Of a stretch of 64,000 bases of DNA, positions 11,593 through 24,250 are shown piece by piece; position 1 is the stretch's first letter, and the number at the start of each line of letters is the position of its first letter. The position numbers and the translations under genes are program-made. This DNA is from Mortierella alpina (taxonomy: Eukaryota; Mortierellomycota; Mortierellomycetes; Mortierellales; Mortierellaceae), in the NCBI GenBank assembly GCA_029449245.1, contig JANATF010000008.1:1364001-1428000 (forward strand). Reading direction: 5' to 3'. The notes under the pieces are model-generated. The model did no database searches, was not told the DNA's origin, and saw nothing but the letters and a program-made list of their open reading frames with translations.

Positions 11593-14500
11593 ATGGACGA
11601 CGACACATCGTCCTTTTCACCCAAGGAACAGCAGTCGGAGAATGCTCCAAGCATGGATGCACCAGAACCGATGGAGCCATCGGAGCCATCGGTAGCTGCA
11701 CCTGCGCTTGCACAAGAGGACAACATCCCTTCCAAACGCCAGTTGCCAGACAACGAACCAGATTCACAGCAAGAAGATCCAAGTCAGTCCTCCTCCATAC
11801 AGCCCACACAGAGTCAGGACGAACATGCTCCTGGAGCCGAGTCGCCAGGGAATTCAACCAAGCGGAGACGAATCTCGGTACGAAATCACAGAAGAAGAGC
11901 TGAATGAAGACTAGGCTACTGTTTGAGGTGGCGCTGGAGCCTGACCCATGCAAAGAGTGCGATATTCATGGTGGCCGAGTGTCTAACAGGCGATATGGTT
12001 CTGTATAGTTTCCCGGAAGGTCCATTTTGAAGACGGCAAGCCAGGACGAGGAGCAGGACCATACAGGAACACAGGACACTACTGGCGACCAAGCACATTC
12101 TGCCGATGTTACAGACAACTTCTCGTCGACAGCGTAAGTTTGAATCCTCCAAGCTGAGACTGGACGGTTTCCATATTTTCACACAAGACGTTAACGCGGC
12201 CGTTCTTGGTATCGTTATTAGTGACTTCAGGAGGCGAAACCGGAAATCCATTGGAAGGCGCGTTAGCTTTGCGACGACAGCTAGGATAAGGTATGACCAT
12301 TCCTGTGGAGATATTCCGCCTCCCCTCTTCTCCTTACCATGGGCACGACAATTAATGACCCTTTCCTTAATGTCCGCTGGTTTTGATAGGATGTTTGATC
12401 GTGATGAGAAAGAAAACGACTTTCCGAAAACAACGAGTTTCCTGGAGGGGCTAAAAGGAAATATAGCCCTAGATCCCCTATTCACATTTGGGGCAACTGA
12501 TGAGTAAGTCTTGGTTTGTTGGCACATTGCTATTTGCAACGGCAACGATTATTTACTTACCTGGAATCGACGATATTGTTGTTAGCAATGTTGATAATAC
12601 CCAAGACACATTCGGCTCGGCATCAAGCGCGGATATGGAACGACTTGTAACAGAATCATTGGACGGACTTGCAACAGAGCCAATGGAGCGCACCGGGACA
12701 TCTACAGAGAGCAGCGACTCTGAGAAAGAGTATGTGTGTATTAGCAGTGTGAATTGAACTGAGTACGCTATCTATCGACACTTTGCATGGTTAATTTACC
12801 AGAAACATCTTCGCGTAGGCGTAGCTTCGAGGTGAACATTGACTCTGGAAACACAGATAGCACGGCGAGTTCAGCAAGGGGATCGAGTGTGTTCGCTCAC
12901 ACTGACACTCACAGCAGCCAGGACAGCACCCCGTTTGACGGCGGCGATGCTGACAATAGCAGCAGTAGCGAAGACGATAGCAGCTTCTTTCCTGACATTA
13001 GCTCTGAGAAAGCTCCGTCCAGCATAGGAATGTTTGAGGATGAGAGGGATGGTATCCTTGGCCCACAGGTCCATTCTGGCAACACAGTGGCAGATGCTGA
13101 TCTGCAGGAATCTCAGGGTCAGGATGATGGAACTCAGGACATGTCAATGGTTAGCGAGGACTACAGCATGAGCTTTAGCTACCAAAACTACAACGCTTCG
13201 TTCCTAAAGGCGCGGTCGTCGCTAACTGGAGAGAACCCAAATCTTGGAGAAGGCATTGCAGGGTCCCAACAACATACCCCGGCAATGCTGGTTGCCGCTA
13301 CAGACTCTCAGACCTCTAGCATCCTCAGTCTGACGGACGCTCACCTGGGCGATCATCTAGGTATCAAAACCATTCTAGATCAGGACCTGACCAGCAGTCT
13401 CACCATGAGCGACCGGTTTACGGGTGACGGTGACACGGCGGATATGGACATCACCGCGCCCATCGGTGTCGGTATTCACGAAATTGCTCAGGAGCAGCCA
13501 CCAACTGGATTCCTTCATGCGGATGACAACACGGCTAGGTTCTCGGAAATTGGCACACCAATGGACTTGACCATTCCCATCGGCTCTGGCATTCGGGACA
13601 TCACCGAGGAACAGCAGCCAGCAGGGTTTTCTCAGACGGACGATAACACTGGCATGTTCTCAGACCTCGGTACTCCAATGGACATAACTCTGCCCATTGG
13701 CGCTGGAATATTAGAGTCCTACGCTTCTACAACAGAAAATGACAGTACCTTGCCAGAAACTGGGAACAAAATCGATACACCTACAGCCACCCTCACGACA
13801 CCTATCAACCACAACAATACTAATGATCATAATAATGACAGCAATAACGAAAACAATGACCGCAGCGGCGGCACCAACCATGGCAGTGAGGAGCAGCACA
13901 TTCAACAGGAAATACCATCAACACCCCCACGACGAGAACCCTCTATTCGGACCGATGATTCCTCGCCCATTATGATACCACGTCGGAGCCTCGGCGCTCC
14001 AGGACGTTTTACCCCTACGGTCAAAGCTCGACTCAACATATTTCCAGAAGTTCTGGAGCGCCAGCTGCAAACTCTTGAATCCTCCTCGTCCACCGCTCCA
14101 GGTAACGTTGTTGGTGACATATATACAAAGCATGGATAATGGACGCTGGTGAGATCTGAGACTGACAGCTCAGCGAACCTTTCGCTTTGTCCATGTCTAG
14201 TTTTTCGCGCCTCTCATGTCAGCCCCGAGACCAGTAATCTGGCCAAAAGAATCTACCGCTATTCTGTCGGAGCACCCTCGAGGACCAGTGAGCAGTTTCA
14301 AGCTAGACTGAACGAGGAGCGAGACGATACCATGGATATGGAGGTCGAAGAGGAAACAACGGGTTCTTTCCACAGATTCAGCAACGGTGAGCACATAATG
14401 GATGGTATCGCCTTTGCTTGACACGCGTAGTCTGCGAACGTAGCGCTGAACATCCATACTACACGATTCTCTTTCTAGACATCTTTAATCTAGCTCCCGG

Positions 14501-16817
14501 TGCCTCAGACCGTGACCAAGCAGAGAAGGCGGCCAAGAACCAAGAGGAGCGTTCTCAGGAGGTCAGCCCCGAGGTGACTAGTGCTTCCGAAGGAGATGAC
14601 GATTCAGAGGTAATGCATAGAGCACCCACCGTTGCAACTGTAGCACCTTTTTTTTGGCATTTGTTGCGAGTATACTTCACAGAAAGTGGTAGTGCCTAAC
14701 CGTTCGCCTTTTGTGCTTGAATTGAAAATGATACAGATGCAACCTATATCCCTTAGCAAGTTCCTGAACATGGTCGGCATCACGTTCCTGGACCATCTGA
14801 ATGCCAGCACGCGACGCAGAACGATCCCCAGTACCGCATCGGATTCGTCCTCAGAAAGTTGTCGTCGAGAAGATTTTGTCAAAGCCAAGGCAATATATAT
14901 GCAGGAGATGGATTCATATCGTGACGCATGTGGACTCTTGAAGGAATCGACAGAATCCAGTCGCGCCTTTTCTACAGACCAAGAACGGAAAGTGCTCAAG
15001 AAGAATCCCCAATACTTTGTCGAGTATCGTCTGAGCGATTTGGAGTCCAAGGAGTTTATGAAAGAGCGGCTCAAGCTGATCAAGGTGCATTCAAAGTTGG
15101 TGACCAACGCAGACTTTACCAGTTGGAAATCGGAGGTTTTGGAGAGACAGCAGGAATCTCTTGAGCACCATCTCGGCAAGCTGAAGGAGGTAAGATGAAC
15201 GATCTATGAATGAGAAACTAGGCCCTCTTTTTTTTTTATTCTTTGGTGCTAATATCCGCACATCCTCGTTTCGGTGGCCCATTAGGATATTGCACGTCTC
15301 CGACATATTGGATCAGGACTTGCTAGAGAAAAGGCAAAGGCGACCCCCAGAAGCGAGGAACTCAAGCGTCTCAAGGAGGATGCGGACGAACGCCATCGCA
15401 GTTATGAACAATGCGACAAGGAGCAATTGGCCCATCTTGCCGAGGCTGTAGAAGAGCAAGGGTAAAATGAGCAAAACATCTTGAAATACCTCTCTGCGTC
15501 TCTTGGATTTGGTAGCGTCAGTTATCAGACACTGACTTGACGCTCTTCTTTAACACATTCTAGCGCCCAGATCGACCACTACAACGTCGTAAGAGACAAA
15601 AGGGAGAGAGAGTTGGCAGAGTTGCGAGCAAGGGTCGAGCAATTAAAACTGAAAGAGCAAGCGGCCAAGAAGAGGATCACGGAAGCCGAGAAAACGATTC
15701 AAGATTACCAGTACATACGCCCTGAAGATTTGGCAAAGTCCAAGCAACTGCTGAGCATAGTTCAGGCGACTCATCGATGGGAGCCAGTCAAACGGATTTC
15801 ATCTTTGGCGACTGGAGGCGGCGTGCTCGAGTTTGTGTATGACAAGACCTTGAGGGTTACAATTGACATTTCCAAGGTCGGGAAAGTCGCAAATGCAGTG
15901 CTCGTCTCTGAGTATGAAGGGACCGAATCTGTCATGGACTTTGAACTGTCTTTAAAGGAATCGCGGGTCTCTGTCTCTGCGCTCACATCAAGGAAACGGA
16001 GGCCCATCAAAGAGGTGAGCTATCCCTGATCTGCCGGAAGGTTGCCTGTGCGATTTATATGTTTGTCGACTTGACGCTCATACTCTGTGCTTGAAATAGT
16101 ATTTGGGACTGCTGCGTGATTACACCACCATGGTTGCTGCGAACTATAAGCACGGAACGGCAATCAGCAAGATACTGCGCGACATTAGCCAGTTCTGGTC
16201 CAAAGTCTGTTTGATCCGCAACGAGATTGAGCTGGCCCGAGCCCATCATGTTGTTGATATCGTAGCAGGATCGGAGGAGAACCAGAGGGAGCTCGAGAGC
16301 AATGGTGTTTCCAAGCAAAAGCAACTAAGAGTCGCAGGATCGACGCCCGTTGTTTTGCTCGACATCCGTGTTAGGTTCACAGGTTCCCTTGGTGGCATGC
16401 GGCGAAGTGCTAGGCACAACTCTGAGCGCAACGAAGAAAGCAATGGTGGCGCTGCGTCCGAGCCAGTCAAATTTTATCTCTGGTTCACATTTACGCTGAA
16501 CGATATCTTGAACTTTCCGGGGCCAGACTCGTTCGCCTGGAGGATCGAGTTTGTTTACGGCGACGTCAGGTATGAAGTGAAGAAGCGCATGCGTTCCTTT
16601 TGGGGCAGATTGATATTTGTAATGAATCGTCCATCACTATTACCTTTGGCTACAAAACACTAATGCCATGGGTCCTATTACTCTTTTATTATTGATCAAC
16701 AATGCCACACACAGCCAAGATCGAATTGTGCAAGCGGTCGGGCCTACTGTTAAGAAGGGTGGCTATGGAGTCTTGCGCGACACCTGCGTCAAGGTCCACC
16801 AACTTTTAAGGACATGA
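11593..16817 (+). CDS. SPC105: Outer kinetochore scaffold KNL1/Spc7/Spc105
   Basis: Scaffold of the KMN network that recruits protein phosphatase 1 and Bub kinases to kinetochores. Thirteen exons (11593-11877, 12009-12133, 12222-12290, 12390-12503, 12586-12729, 12819-14101, 14201-14386, 14479-14609, 14737-15189, 15286-15461, 15564-16014, 16100-16569, 16715-16817) close to 1329 residues. Near the N-terminus are RRRISF spanning the first junction, SILK at ~100, and RRVSF at ~149-153: the two classical PP1-docking motifs. Three MELT-like repeats MDxT-PIG-GI lie at ~455, 494 and 533. The conserved Spc7 domain begins at ~780 (MQPISLSKFLNMVGITFLDH), continues as a coiled coil (~930-1060), and ends in the RWD-type region. 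The middle is acidic and disordered. The exon 5/6 acceptor at 12818 was chosen because the stronger-looking AG at 12802 is out of phase. It converges on ERT1 with 164 bases between stops. Confidence 0.93.
13444..13794 (+). repeat. Three tandem 117-bp coding repeats carrying MELT-like motifs
   Basis: ATGGAC(A/T)T repeats start at 13444, 13561 and 13678, exactly 117 bases (39 codons) apart. Each begins MD(I/L)T followed by PIG(V/S/A)GI, then in the first two units an E(E)Q(Q)P-G-F and DDNT segment. The third unit diverges after the first 12 residues. These are the Bub3/Bub1-recruiting phospho-repeats of KNL1. Confidence 0.85.
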
Positions 16818-16981
16818 ATACACCAGCCTGAATAAGGACTCGATATAAATAAAAAATAAAAAGTAGAATCAGTCCATCCTTTGTTGGCCCTTCAAACTAC
16901 GAGTTCTGTCTCCACCTTGTGCCTGATATCCCGGCCCTTGAGGGGGAGGGTGGCAGACAAAAAAGAAAAGGAAGTACATGC

Positions 16982-19255
16982 TTAGCCCAAGGAAACGGGC
17001 AGGAAGTTGCCGACGATCACGGTGGGGATGTTGTACTTGTCACGCCTAATCGTGAACGAGAAGCAGCACGAGATAACGTTCTGGCTCTCAGGGTCCGGAT
17101 TCTTGAGCAGGCAGGATGTCAACACGGCTTTTTGCCCAGCATCGAATGCAATGTTTCCATATTTCTAGGTAAAAACGAGAGCGACAAAAGGACTCGTGAA
17201 TATCCCCTTGTCGTACCTTCTCTATCTCTCTCACTCTCATTTTTCTCAAAGCACTCGTCGTTTTCATGTAATTTTTCGTTATTTTTGCCGATGTTTGGTT
17301 TACCTCCCAATAGTTCACAGCCGATTCCTCGGCCATGAGCTCGTATATACAAAGCCGTCCTTCGCGAAGCATCTCCAGTGGCACATTCACCAGCGACGCA
17401 AACTCCTTGTTTCCTTTGTAAATCTCTCCCGTTCGTCTCCAGAGACAAGCAGGGATTCCCATAGAACTAAACACGCGGTCATAATCCTACAATGGATGCC
17501 AAAAGCCATAATCCTGTTAGTTAAGTGACCAGGAACCCCCCCTTTCTCTAAAAAGAGGTGGTAGAGGAGGTCACTTACCAGCAATAATCGCTCGAATGCT
17601 TCCTCGACCAGCACAAGATCAATATCCGTCAGAGATTGTGCTACTGTCCTGAAAGCTGGCCGGAATGTTCCCATGACATTCAATATCCGCTGCCGACTGA
17701 TATTCGACATACTAATTGGAAGCAAGTTCAAAACAAGGATAGCATACGATGTTTTTCGAGTGTCAGGATCCAAAGTTTTTTTTTTTTTTTTTTGGCAGCC
17801 ATCTTCACAAGGCTCACGAAACCAGGAAAAAGAACGTACTTGCTGTCCATGTATTTTTGGAGCCGCGAGTATCCATTGACATAGTTGTAGGGCTTCAGGA
17901 AACCCGCCTCGAACTTTGCATTGATCACTTGGGTCAATCGGTCCTCGTTCGTACCATCGCTAGGGTCGGCAGCAGTCAAAAAGAACTTCTCGGTGGTGTT
18001 GATAGGAATGCCTGCTTCGCCAAAGATGTTCTGGCTGTCGCCTCCCAAGCTTTCCAGAAAATCACTAGCGGATAAAACAAAGAGAAACTCTTTAGCAGCT
18101 GTTCCTCAAAGGCTTGGTTCCGCATCGCGTTCCAGACGCAGATACTCATCTCAAGCTAGTACCTGATGACTGTAAACTCATTGCCCATATGTTCACTCGC
18201 AAACGTCAGTGGAGTCACAGGCAGAGCAGCAAGCTGGTTGTTGAATCCATAAAGCTGTATGCCATTGAGGTTGCCGTTCTGTAGCTGTTGCTGCTGAAGA
18301 CCCTGTGCAAGTTGCTGCTGTTGCTGAGTGAGCTGCTGAGTTTGAAGTTGCTGTTGAAGCTGCTGCTGAGATGTCCTTCGAGCTGTTGTGTGTTGCCATA
18401 GTATCGTGAAAGGCGAGTTCAAGAAAAACATATTGCAAAGACAATTAAGATCATCAGTGTCCGCACTCTTGCTAGTGGACAAGTTTACCACACCGATCAG
18501 CCGCCTCAGTTGGTCAAAACTTTGATGGTCATACCTTCAGGCGATCGAGAGATACCTCCGCTAGGTGCTGGAGTGCCCGCATTACTTGAACTCGCGCTCG
18601 TCGACTGTTGGTTGGATGCTGCTCCAGCTGCAGAGGGCTTGGGTTCATCATGACAGAGGTGACCTATGTTTCGTTTGATGCAACGCTGACATGGTCGACC
18701 TAAGTGTGAAAAAGGTGATGTAGTGTTTGATCCAGTCAGTCAGCAAAGTGCCTATCTGTATCACCTTAGATCCTCGTCTGGCCATGCCACAAAACTGATT
18801 TGAAAGACTTGCACCCTACCATCGTCGCAAGTCATATGGGATCGCCGACAGTAAACGCAAGCTACAATAGATGAGGAAAACTGTGAGCGAACTGTACCAT
18901 TCAACGACAAGTAACCACTTGTCCATACTCCTTGTTGTATCTCGATCCCTATCCTCTATCGGCATCCATTCGCTTCTCCAGTATTGCGTGCGAGAGTGGT
19001 AGTATCTTTTGTGCGAAGAGAGTGGTTGGACCTCTCTCCACCGATAAACATGAGCTTACCGTGAGTCACCTTTCTCCGCTTGGGTCCAGCCCTTTTCTTT
19101 TTGGCTGCCTCGTCGTCCAACTGCTGTTGAGTCATGGCTGCCGTGGATGATGACGACGAGCTGCCTCCTTGCTGGTCCTGAGAAGAGTTGTTATTGTCGT
19201 TGTCGGCATTCTGAGAGGTTCCAGCACCAATTGGGGCATCTGTTGGAGGATTCAT
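16982..19255 (-). CDS. ERT1: ERT1-type Zn2Cys6/PAS transcription regulator
   Basis: Nuclear regulator of the ERT1/AcuK/RDS2 group that controls gluconeogenesis and ethanol/acetate use in other fungi. Eight exons (19255-19060, 18861-18820, 18699-18535, 18382-18163, 18064-17840, 17711-17579, 17486-17304, 17164-16982) close to 448 residues. The basic stretch KKKRAGPKRRKVTH precedes the zinc cluster ACVYCRRSHMTCDD / GRPCQRCIKRNIGHLCHDE, spacing CX2CX6CX5CX2CX8C, which is split over three exons. A poly-Gln linker follows, then the ERT1-specific FASEHMGNEF box and a C-terminal PAS-like domain (GIPACLWRRTGEIYKGNKEF to NVISCCFSFTIRRDKYNIP). The start ATG at 19255 begins MNPPTDAPIG; the frame remains open upstream to about 19534 so a longer N-terminus cannot be excluded. 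It is divergent from UBE2W. Confidence 0.93.
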
Positions 19256-19906
19256 TCTACTGAATAAATCACCTGTCTGTTTGTTTAATCCCTGCCCTTG
19301 AACGTCTTTTGCTGCAGGTCCTGCTGGTTGTCTTGCTGCTTCCTGCTCTGGCTGAGAATCCAGATGCGCTTTTGTGGAGAGCTCCTTGTAGGCAGCAGAT
19401 GGAGAAGGGAGACAGAGAGTGAGGAGAGGGGAGAGACGACTCGAGATGAATTGCGAATGAGGGGTACGAAGAAGAGACCGAAAAAAAAAAGAAAATTTTA
19501 GAAAGTGGAGATCGAAGGCACGCCAGAAGATCATGCACAGTATCTCTTTCTCTGTCTCTCACTGCTCCATCCTATGGCTGGTTATGAACAGGGTGTCTAT
19601 CATCGAGATAGCAGGGCCATTTACAGCTCGACCGCGCAGGGCGAGCAGTGGGGCTGTAGTAGTCCATGCAGGCTCTATGCAGGCTGAGAAGATCCAAAAT
19701 CAGCGCTGATGGCTGGGTGTGCGACTACAAGAGTCGAGTCACGACTTGTTCTTTTTGGATTTTCACTTCTCTCTTCACCCCTCCACCTCTCCACCTCTTC
19801 GACACCATTCCATCGCTTGGGAGCACCTCACACCCCACGCAAAAAGCCTACTCATCCCACCTCTACGAAACGAAGGAACAAACACATCCATAGTGTCCTA
19901 CAGCGT
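19256..19906. other. Divergent promoter region between ERT1 and UBE2W
   Basis: No gene seen. The UBE2W-proximal side is rich in CT tracts, as expected for a fungal promoter and leader. The ERT1-proximal frame is open but without recognisable homology. Confidence 0.5.
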
Positions 19907-21115
19907 ATGGCAAAACCCATGTTTGCACGCCGTCTTTCCAAGGAGCTCAAAGGTATCGCCAGCAGGACGTCTGCCCATCCCGAGCGACAGCCATGGATCG
20001 CATGATTCTCCGTAGCAATGAAAGCTGCATCAAGAGATGACGAAGGCACTCAATTCTCCCTCCTTACTACTCCGTTCTCCTCTTTGGCTAGAGCTGACAA
20101 TGAATCCTCCCGCAGGAGTCGACATCATCGATGCCAATGACTTTAAGCTGTAAGTAGAGGAATGGAAAATAACAACCTTTTTGCCTGCACCTGAACACTA
20201 TCGAAACGGACAAAGCAGCGCGCGTTGTGTCTGGCACAGTACTGACATCTTAGCCTCATTTACTCCCCCACATAGCTGGAAGTTGGGCCTTGCAGGAGCA
20301 CAAGGAACTTTGTACGAGGTACTTGTCAATCGTCACCTTTGCGACACTGGCCTACATGGCAACTACTATTTTCGTAGCGCAGGATCAACACCCCTTACCG
20401 CGTTTCTTCGGCATTGTGATGGACTTGTTGTTCTATCACCCGACGTTGACCCATCCTCCGCTTTTATTCTTTTTTTTTTCATCCACCCACGGAATACCGA
20501 CGATGTCTGTATCCCATAGGGCGAAAAGTTTCAATTGGAGGTAAGGAGGCATGGAACGTCTTGATCACCTTGGCTTGCGAAGTCTTGAAGCTGGCGAGAC
20601 AAACTCATAACCTTTTTTTTTATCACTCGGATTTCCAGTTCAACTTTGGGCCTAATTATCCTTTAGAATCCCCTCAGGTGCTTTTTGTCGGCGACAACAT
20701 ACCTATCCACCCACATGTACGTTTCTCACTGCCTCCTATTAGAATATTGATTCCCTGAGCGAAACAAAAGAGTCAGAGTTCTGTGCAGCGGTTAATCGGG
20801 ATTTTATCACGGCGACGTATTTGCCCCCACAGATCTACAGCAACGGACATATTTGCCTGGACGTTTTATACAACCACTGGAGTCCCGTGCAGACCGTCGC
20901 CTCGATATGTTTGTCACTGCAATCCATGCTGTCCAGCTGCACAAGCAAGGAAAGGCCTCCAGATAATGCGGCCTATATCAAAACTGCTAGATCCAATCCC
21001 AAGCACACTGCATGGGCATTCCACGGTAAGAAATCTTTGTCAAATGTATATCATCTGGATACTAGTCTTAATCAATCTGACCAACATTGGTATTGTGATA
21101 GATGACTCTGTCTAA
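19907..21115 (+). CDS. UBE2W: Ubiquitin-conjugating enzyme E2, UBE2W type
   Basis: E2 enzyme of the UBE2W family, which in animals attaches ubiquitin to protein N-termini. Seven exons (19907-19952, 20092-20149, 20276-20318, 20520-20540, 20639-20716, 20833-21025, 21102-21115) give 150 residues, the family's usual length. Landmarks: FARRLSKELKELTMNPPAGV at the N-terminus, LWKLGLAGAQGTLYEGEKFQ, FNFGPNYPLESPQVLFVGDN, HPHIYSNGHICLDVLYNHWS with catalytic Cys90, and the C-terminal WAFHDDSV that parallels the WWYHDDTC-type end of UBE2W. HPH replaces the HPN motif of most E2s, as known for this family. Exon 4 is a 21-nt micro-exon (GEKFQLE) and the last exon holds only 14 coding bases. It converges on NFU1. 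Confidence 0.95.
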
Positions 21116-21403
21116 AGGTTCAAAGGCTCGGAAAAGCAGGATTGCCTGATGCTATGTTTGTTTTTTCTTGAATTGGGTAACTTTAAAAGATGCACCGTGT
21201 ACATATATCGGGAGGCTGACAAATAAATGCGACAACATCAGTCTCTTGTTCGCGATGGGTGATAGAAGCAAGTGCTATGAGTAGAGTTTTCTATGATATA
21301 TCGTGTTGTAAAATACAAAAGTGGGTGGGGAGAATAGGCTCGAAAATGAGGGGGAAAAATGGCAAGTAACCGCACCGGTTTGGGATGCCGCGTCTACATG
21401 CCA

Positions 21404-22370
21404 TTATTGGTTCATGAGACGCCTCTCCAGCTTCTCAAACTCCATCTGAGAAACCTCATCCTCGGCGTCAAAGGCCTGTTCAACCGCCGTGACCTCGGGG
21501 ACGTAGTGCATCAGCATGTTCTCGATACCGTTCTTGAGGGTGACGGTCGAGCTGTCACAGGTCCTGCAGGCGCCCTTCAGCTTCAGCTTCACGACACCAT
21601 TCTCAAATCCGCGGTATTCGATATCTCCACCATCGTCCTGGATCGAGGGGCGAATACGGGTGTCAAGGAGCTCCTTGATCATTTGAACCGTCTCGCTGTC
21701 ATCCTCGTGAATCATGGTGTCGCTGGGGACGGCCGATCCATCGCTGCCGGCCTCTGAAATGATGGGCTGTCCCGAAGCGAAAAAGTCCATGATGGCAGAG
21801 TAAATATCGGGCTTCATCAACTGCCAGACCGCATCCTGGTCTTTGGTGATGGTGACAAAGTCAGGGCCAAAAAACACACCCCGAACACCATCGATCTGAA
21901 AGAGCTTTTTGGCCAGAGGCGAGCCCATAGCGTTGCGGGCATCGAGGAACTCTGCTGTTGAAGAGTTGGGCATGACGGCGACTCCTGGAATGAATTTGAG
22001 AGAATCCTGGTTTGGCGTTGTATCAGTCTGGATGAACATGGTGCGCACTGTGATGGAGGAGGTATGGAAGATATTAGTGAGAGGTGCACTCGAAGAGGTT
22101 GGTCATAAAGCAATGGCTACAAACCAGACCCCCAATCTTCATTCAGCAAGACTTTTAGTACGAAAAAAGGTGCTTACGTTGCTGAGCGGCGTAGATGTTG
22201 GATTTGAATGCCCATGAAGGCAGAGGTCGCTGCATTCGGACGAGCGCTGCGGAGCGGTTGCCAAGGGGTGACTTGGCAGCGACGGCGGCGGTAAGGAAGG
22301 TCCTCTTGGGAAGAGCGAACACTGCTGCAGCAGCGACTGTTCTGTTGCGGAGAGGCGAGAGTCGGAACAT
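21404..22370 (-). CDS. NFU1: Mitochondrial iron-sulfur cluster scaffold NFU1
   Basis: Late-acting Fe-S carrier delivering clusters to lipoate synthase and respiratory targets in the mitochondrial matrix. Two exons (22370-22178, 22047-21404) give 278 residues. The first ~60 residues are Arg/Ala/Ser-rich with no acid residues at the start (MFRLSPLRNRTVAAAAVF), a mitochondrial presequence. The Nfu N-domain begins MFIQTDTTPNQDSLKFIPG and includes KKLFQIDGVRGVFFGPDFVT. The NifU-like C-domain (RIRPSIQDDGGDIEYRGFE) contains the cluster-binding CRTC, Cys225 and Cys228, followed by SSTVTLKNGIENML. All key residues are present. It is divergent from RPS10 with about 700 bases between start codons. Confidence 0.96.
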
Positions 22371-23068
22371 GACGATTGGCTGTATGGATCGGCAGGGAGA
22401 GGGAAGAGTTGGGAGGATGTAGGAGTGTGGAGTGCAGACAGATTCGAAGTACCTCTCACACGTCTGCGCTCGAATAGTCAGGTTTGTTCCGAAGGCAGGT
22501 ACTTAAGGGTGACAAGGAAAGGCGGATGCGTTCATATTCGCTCGCCACCTGTGGGCTGCTTGTCTCGCTCTCTTTTCTACAGGTGCGAAATTTTGAGTTG
22601 ACGGGGAGGTGCTCAAAAATCATCGGCTGTGGTGACTGCCACGCCTTGCACGGCCACCAGGCGCAGGGACAGCCAGGCGCACTAGTGCCATGCAACGCCA
22701 TGGATGTCTCTATCGATCCAAGCTATCCATCGATCTACCTATCGATTACACACCTCGCCAAAACACCCACAGCGACACACCCACCATGACCTACATCCAC
22801 CGCTGTTCGTAGATTCGATGTGAAAAAGGCTATCCTCAACTCCCTTATAGGTGGCGTAACGACTTGGCATTTTTCTCCAACATGGGACGAAGCAGAGATC
22901 AGGAGGACACCATCTTCTGGATGACTTTGGAGACCTGATGCAGGAGAACGCAGAGAATGATGAGGGCATCAAGGACATCCATCTTTCTTTGGCCTGCAGC
23001 CACTTTTCACTGGTTACCTAACGAATCGTTTTTTTTGTTGTTTTCCCGCTGTCGAACAGATATACAGC
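22371..23068. other. Divergent promoter region between NFU1 and RPS10
   Basis: No gene seen. Contains a run of short GATC/ATCGAT-like words around 22700-22745 and a CA-rich stretch near 22750-22790. The RPS10 side may include a leader intron: a pyrimidine tract and TGCAG acceptor-like site are at about 22985-22996. Confidence 0.45.
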
Positions 23069-24250
23069 ATGCTTATCCCCAAGCAGAACCGCAAGCTTAT
23101 CTACGAGGCCCTCTTCAAAGGTGCGCACCAACACTACTTTTGCGGGATGTGGGATAGGCTGAACACGGGATGAATCAAGAAAGAGGAGGGCGTTATGATG
23201 ATCCAGTGGATTCCATGCGGACACTTTGATCTTTGATCGTAGGAGGAACTAACACATCTATCACTTCTTGAACTCTCCCTCATCTCCCTCACCCGCACCC
23301 TCACTGGACGCACGGCTTCATCTGATTCAATCCAACCACCCGCCTCAACTCTACGATCTGGACTCTATATTCTGGATTACCTTTGATCGACTACTGTGTT
23401 CGATGGAAATCTGATTGGAATTCACCAGACGGTGTCTTGGTTGCCAAGAAGGACTTCAACGCCCCCAAGCACGATGAGATCGATGTCCCTAACCTGCAGG
23501 TCATCAAGGCTCTCCAGTCCTTGGACTCGAAGCAGTTCGTCAAGACCCAGTTCTCGTGGCAGTACTACTACTACACCTTGACTGATGCCGGTATTGAGTA
23601 CTTGCGCGAGTACCTCCACTTGCCCTCAGAGATCTTCCCCGCTACCTTCAAGAAGTCCGCTCGCCCCTCGGCTCCCCGCCGTGCCGGTAAATACTTTATC
23701 ATGTCTGCTCTCTTTTGTTCTATTCAAGGATATCCGTGTGTCGACTCGTATTCCTGCACCAGGGAATGCAGCAGGACCTCCTGTATCGATTATCAGCGCT
23801 TTATGACCACAATCGGACAACGACTTTTTCTTGGATACAGAGTAGTACGCATGGGATAGGACCGCAGACAGCCGACTAGAGCGTACGCCTTTTCACTTCC
23901 AAAAGCATTGACATAGTGGCAGGACATAATCATTGGACTACAGAACTTAGACGTTTCCCCCCATGTCATTTTACGCTGCACAGGCGGGCGCGCTACAGAC
24001 ACTGCTTGGACTGGAACCAGAAATCGAACACTAGTAATATCATGTCTCCTGCATAACACCCTCTAACGCATATCATGCTTTTTCAAATTCTTCATGCAAT
24101 GTAGAGCGCCCCGAGGGTGCTTACCGTACCCGTGGTGACCGCGATGACTACCGCCGCCGCGATGACGGTGAGAAGAAGGAGGGTGCCTCCGGTAACTTCC
24201 AGCCCGAGTTCCGCTCTGGCTTGGGCCGCGGCCGTCCCGCTCAGCAATAA
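23069..24250 (+). CDS. RPS10: Small-subunit ribosomal protein eS10 (RPS10)
   Basis: Structural protein of the 40S ribosomal subunit. Three exons (23069-23120, 23429-23686, 24105-24250) give 151 residues. It begins [17 protein letters not shown], continues [19 protein letters not shown], contains the winged-helix core ([37 protein letters not shown]), and ends in the Arg/Gly-rich tail [16 protein letters not shown]...GRGRPAQQ. Codon use is strongly biased to C-ending codons, as expected of a highly expressed gene. The introns are 308 and 418 nt, much longer than those of neighbouring genes; both have consensus ends and keep phase 1. The alternative reading of EGVMM near 23187 as an exon start does not fit the family. 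Confidence 0.95.

Noticed and set aside
12730-12802. Acceptor TTTACCAG at 12802 for KNL1 exon 6
   Set aside because: It looks better than the chosen site but leaves the reading frame one base off; the AG at 12818 restores phase.
19256-19534. Longer N-terminus for ERT1 starting MIFWRAFDLHF
   Set aside because: Hydrophobic, Phe-rich beginning not seen in this family; the ATG at 19255 fits better.
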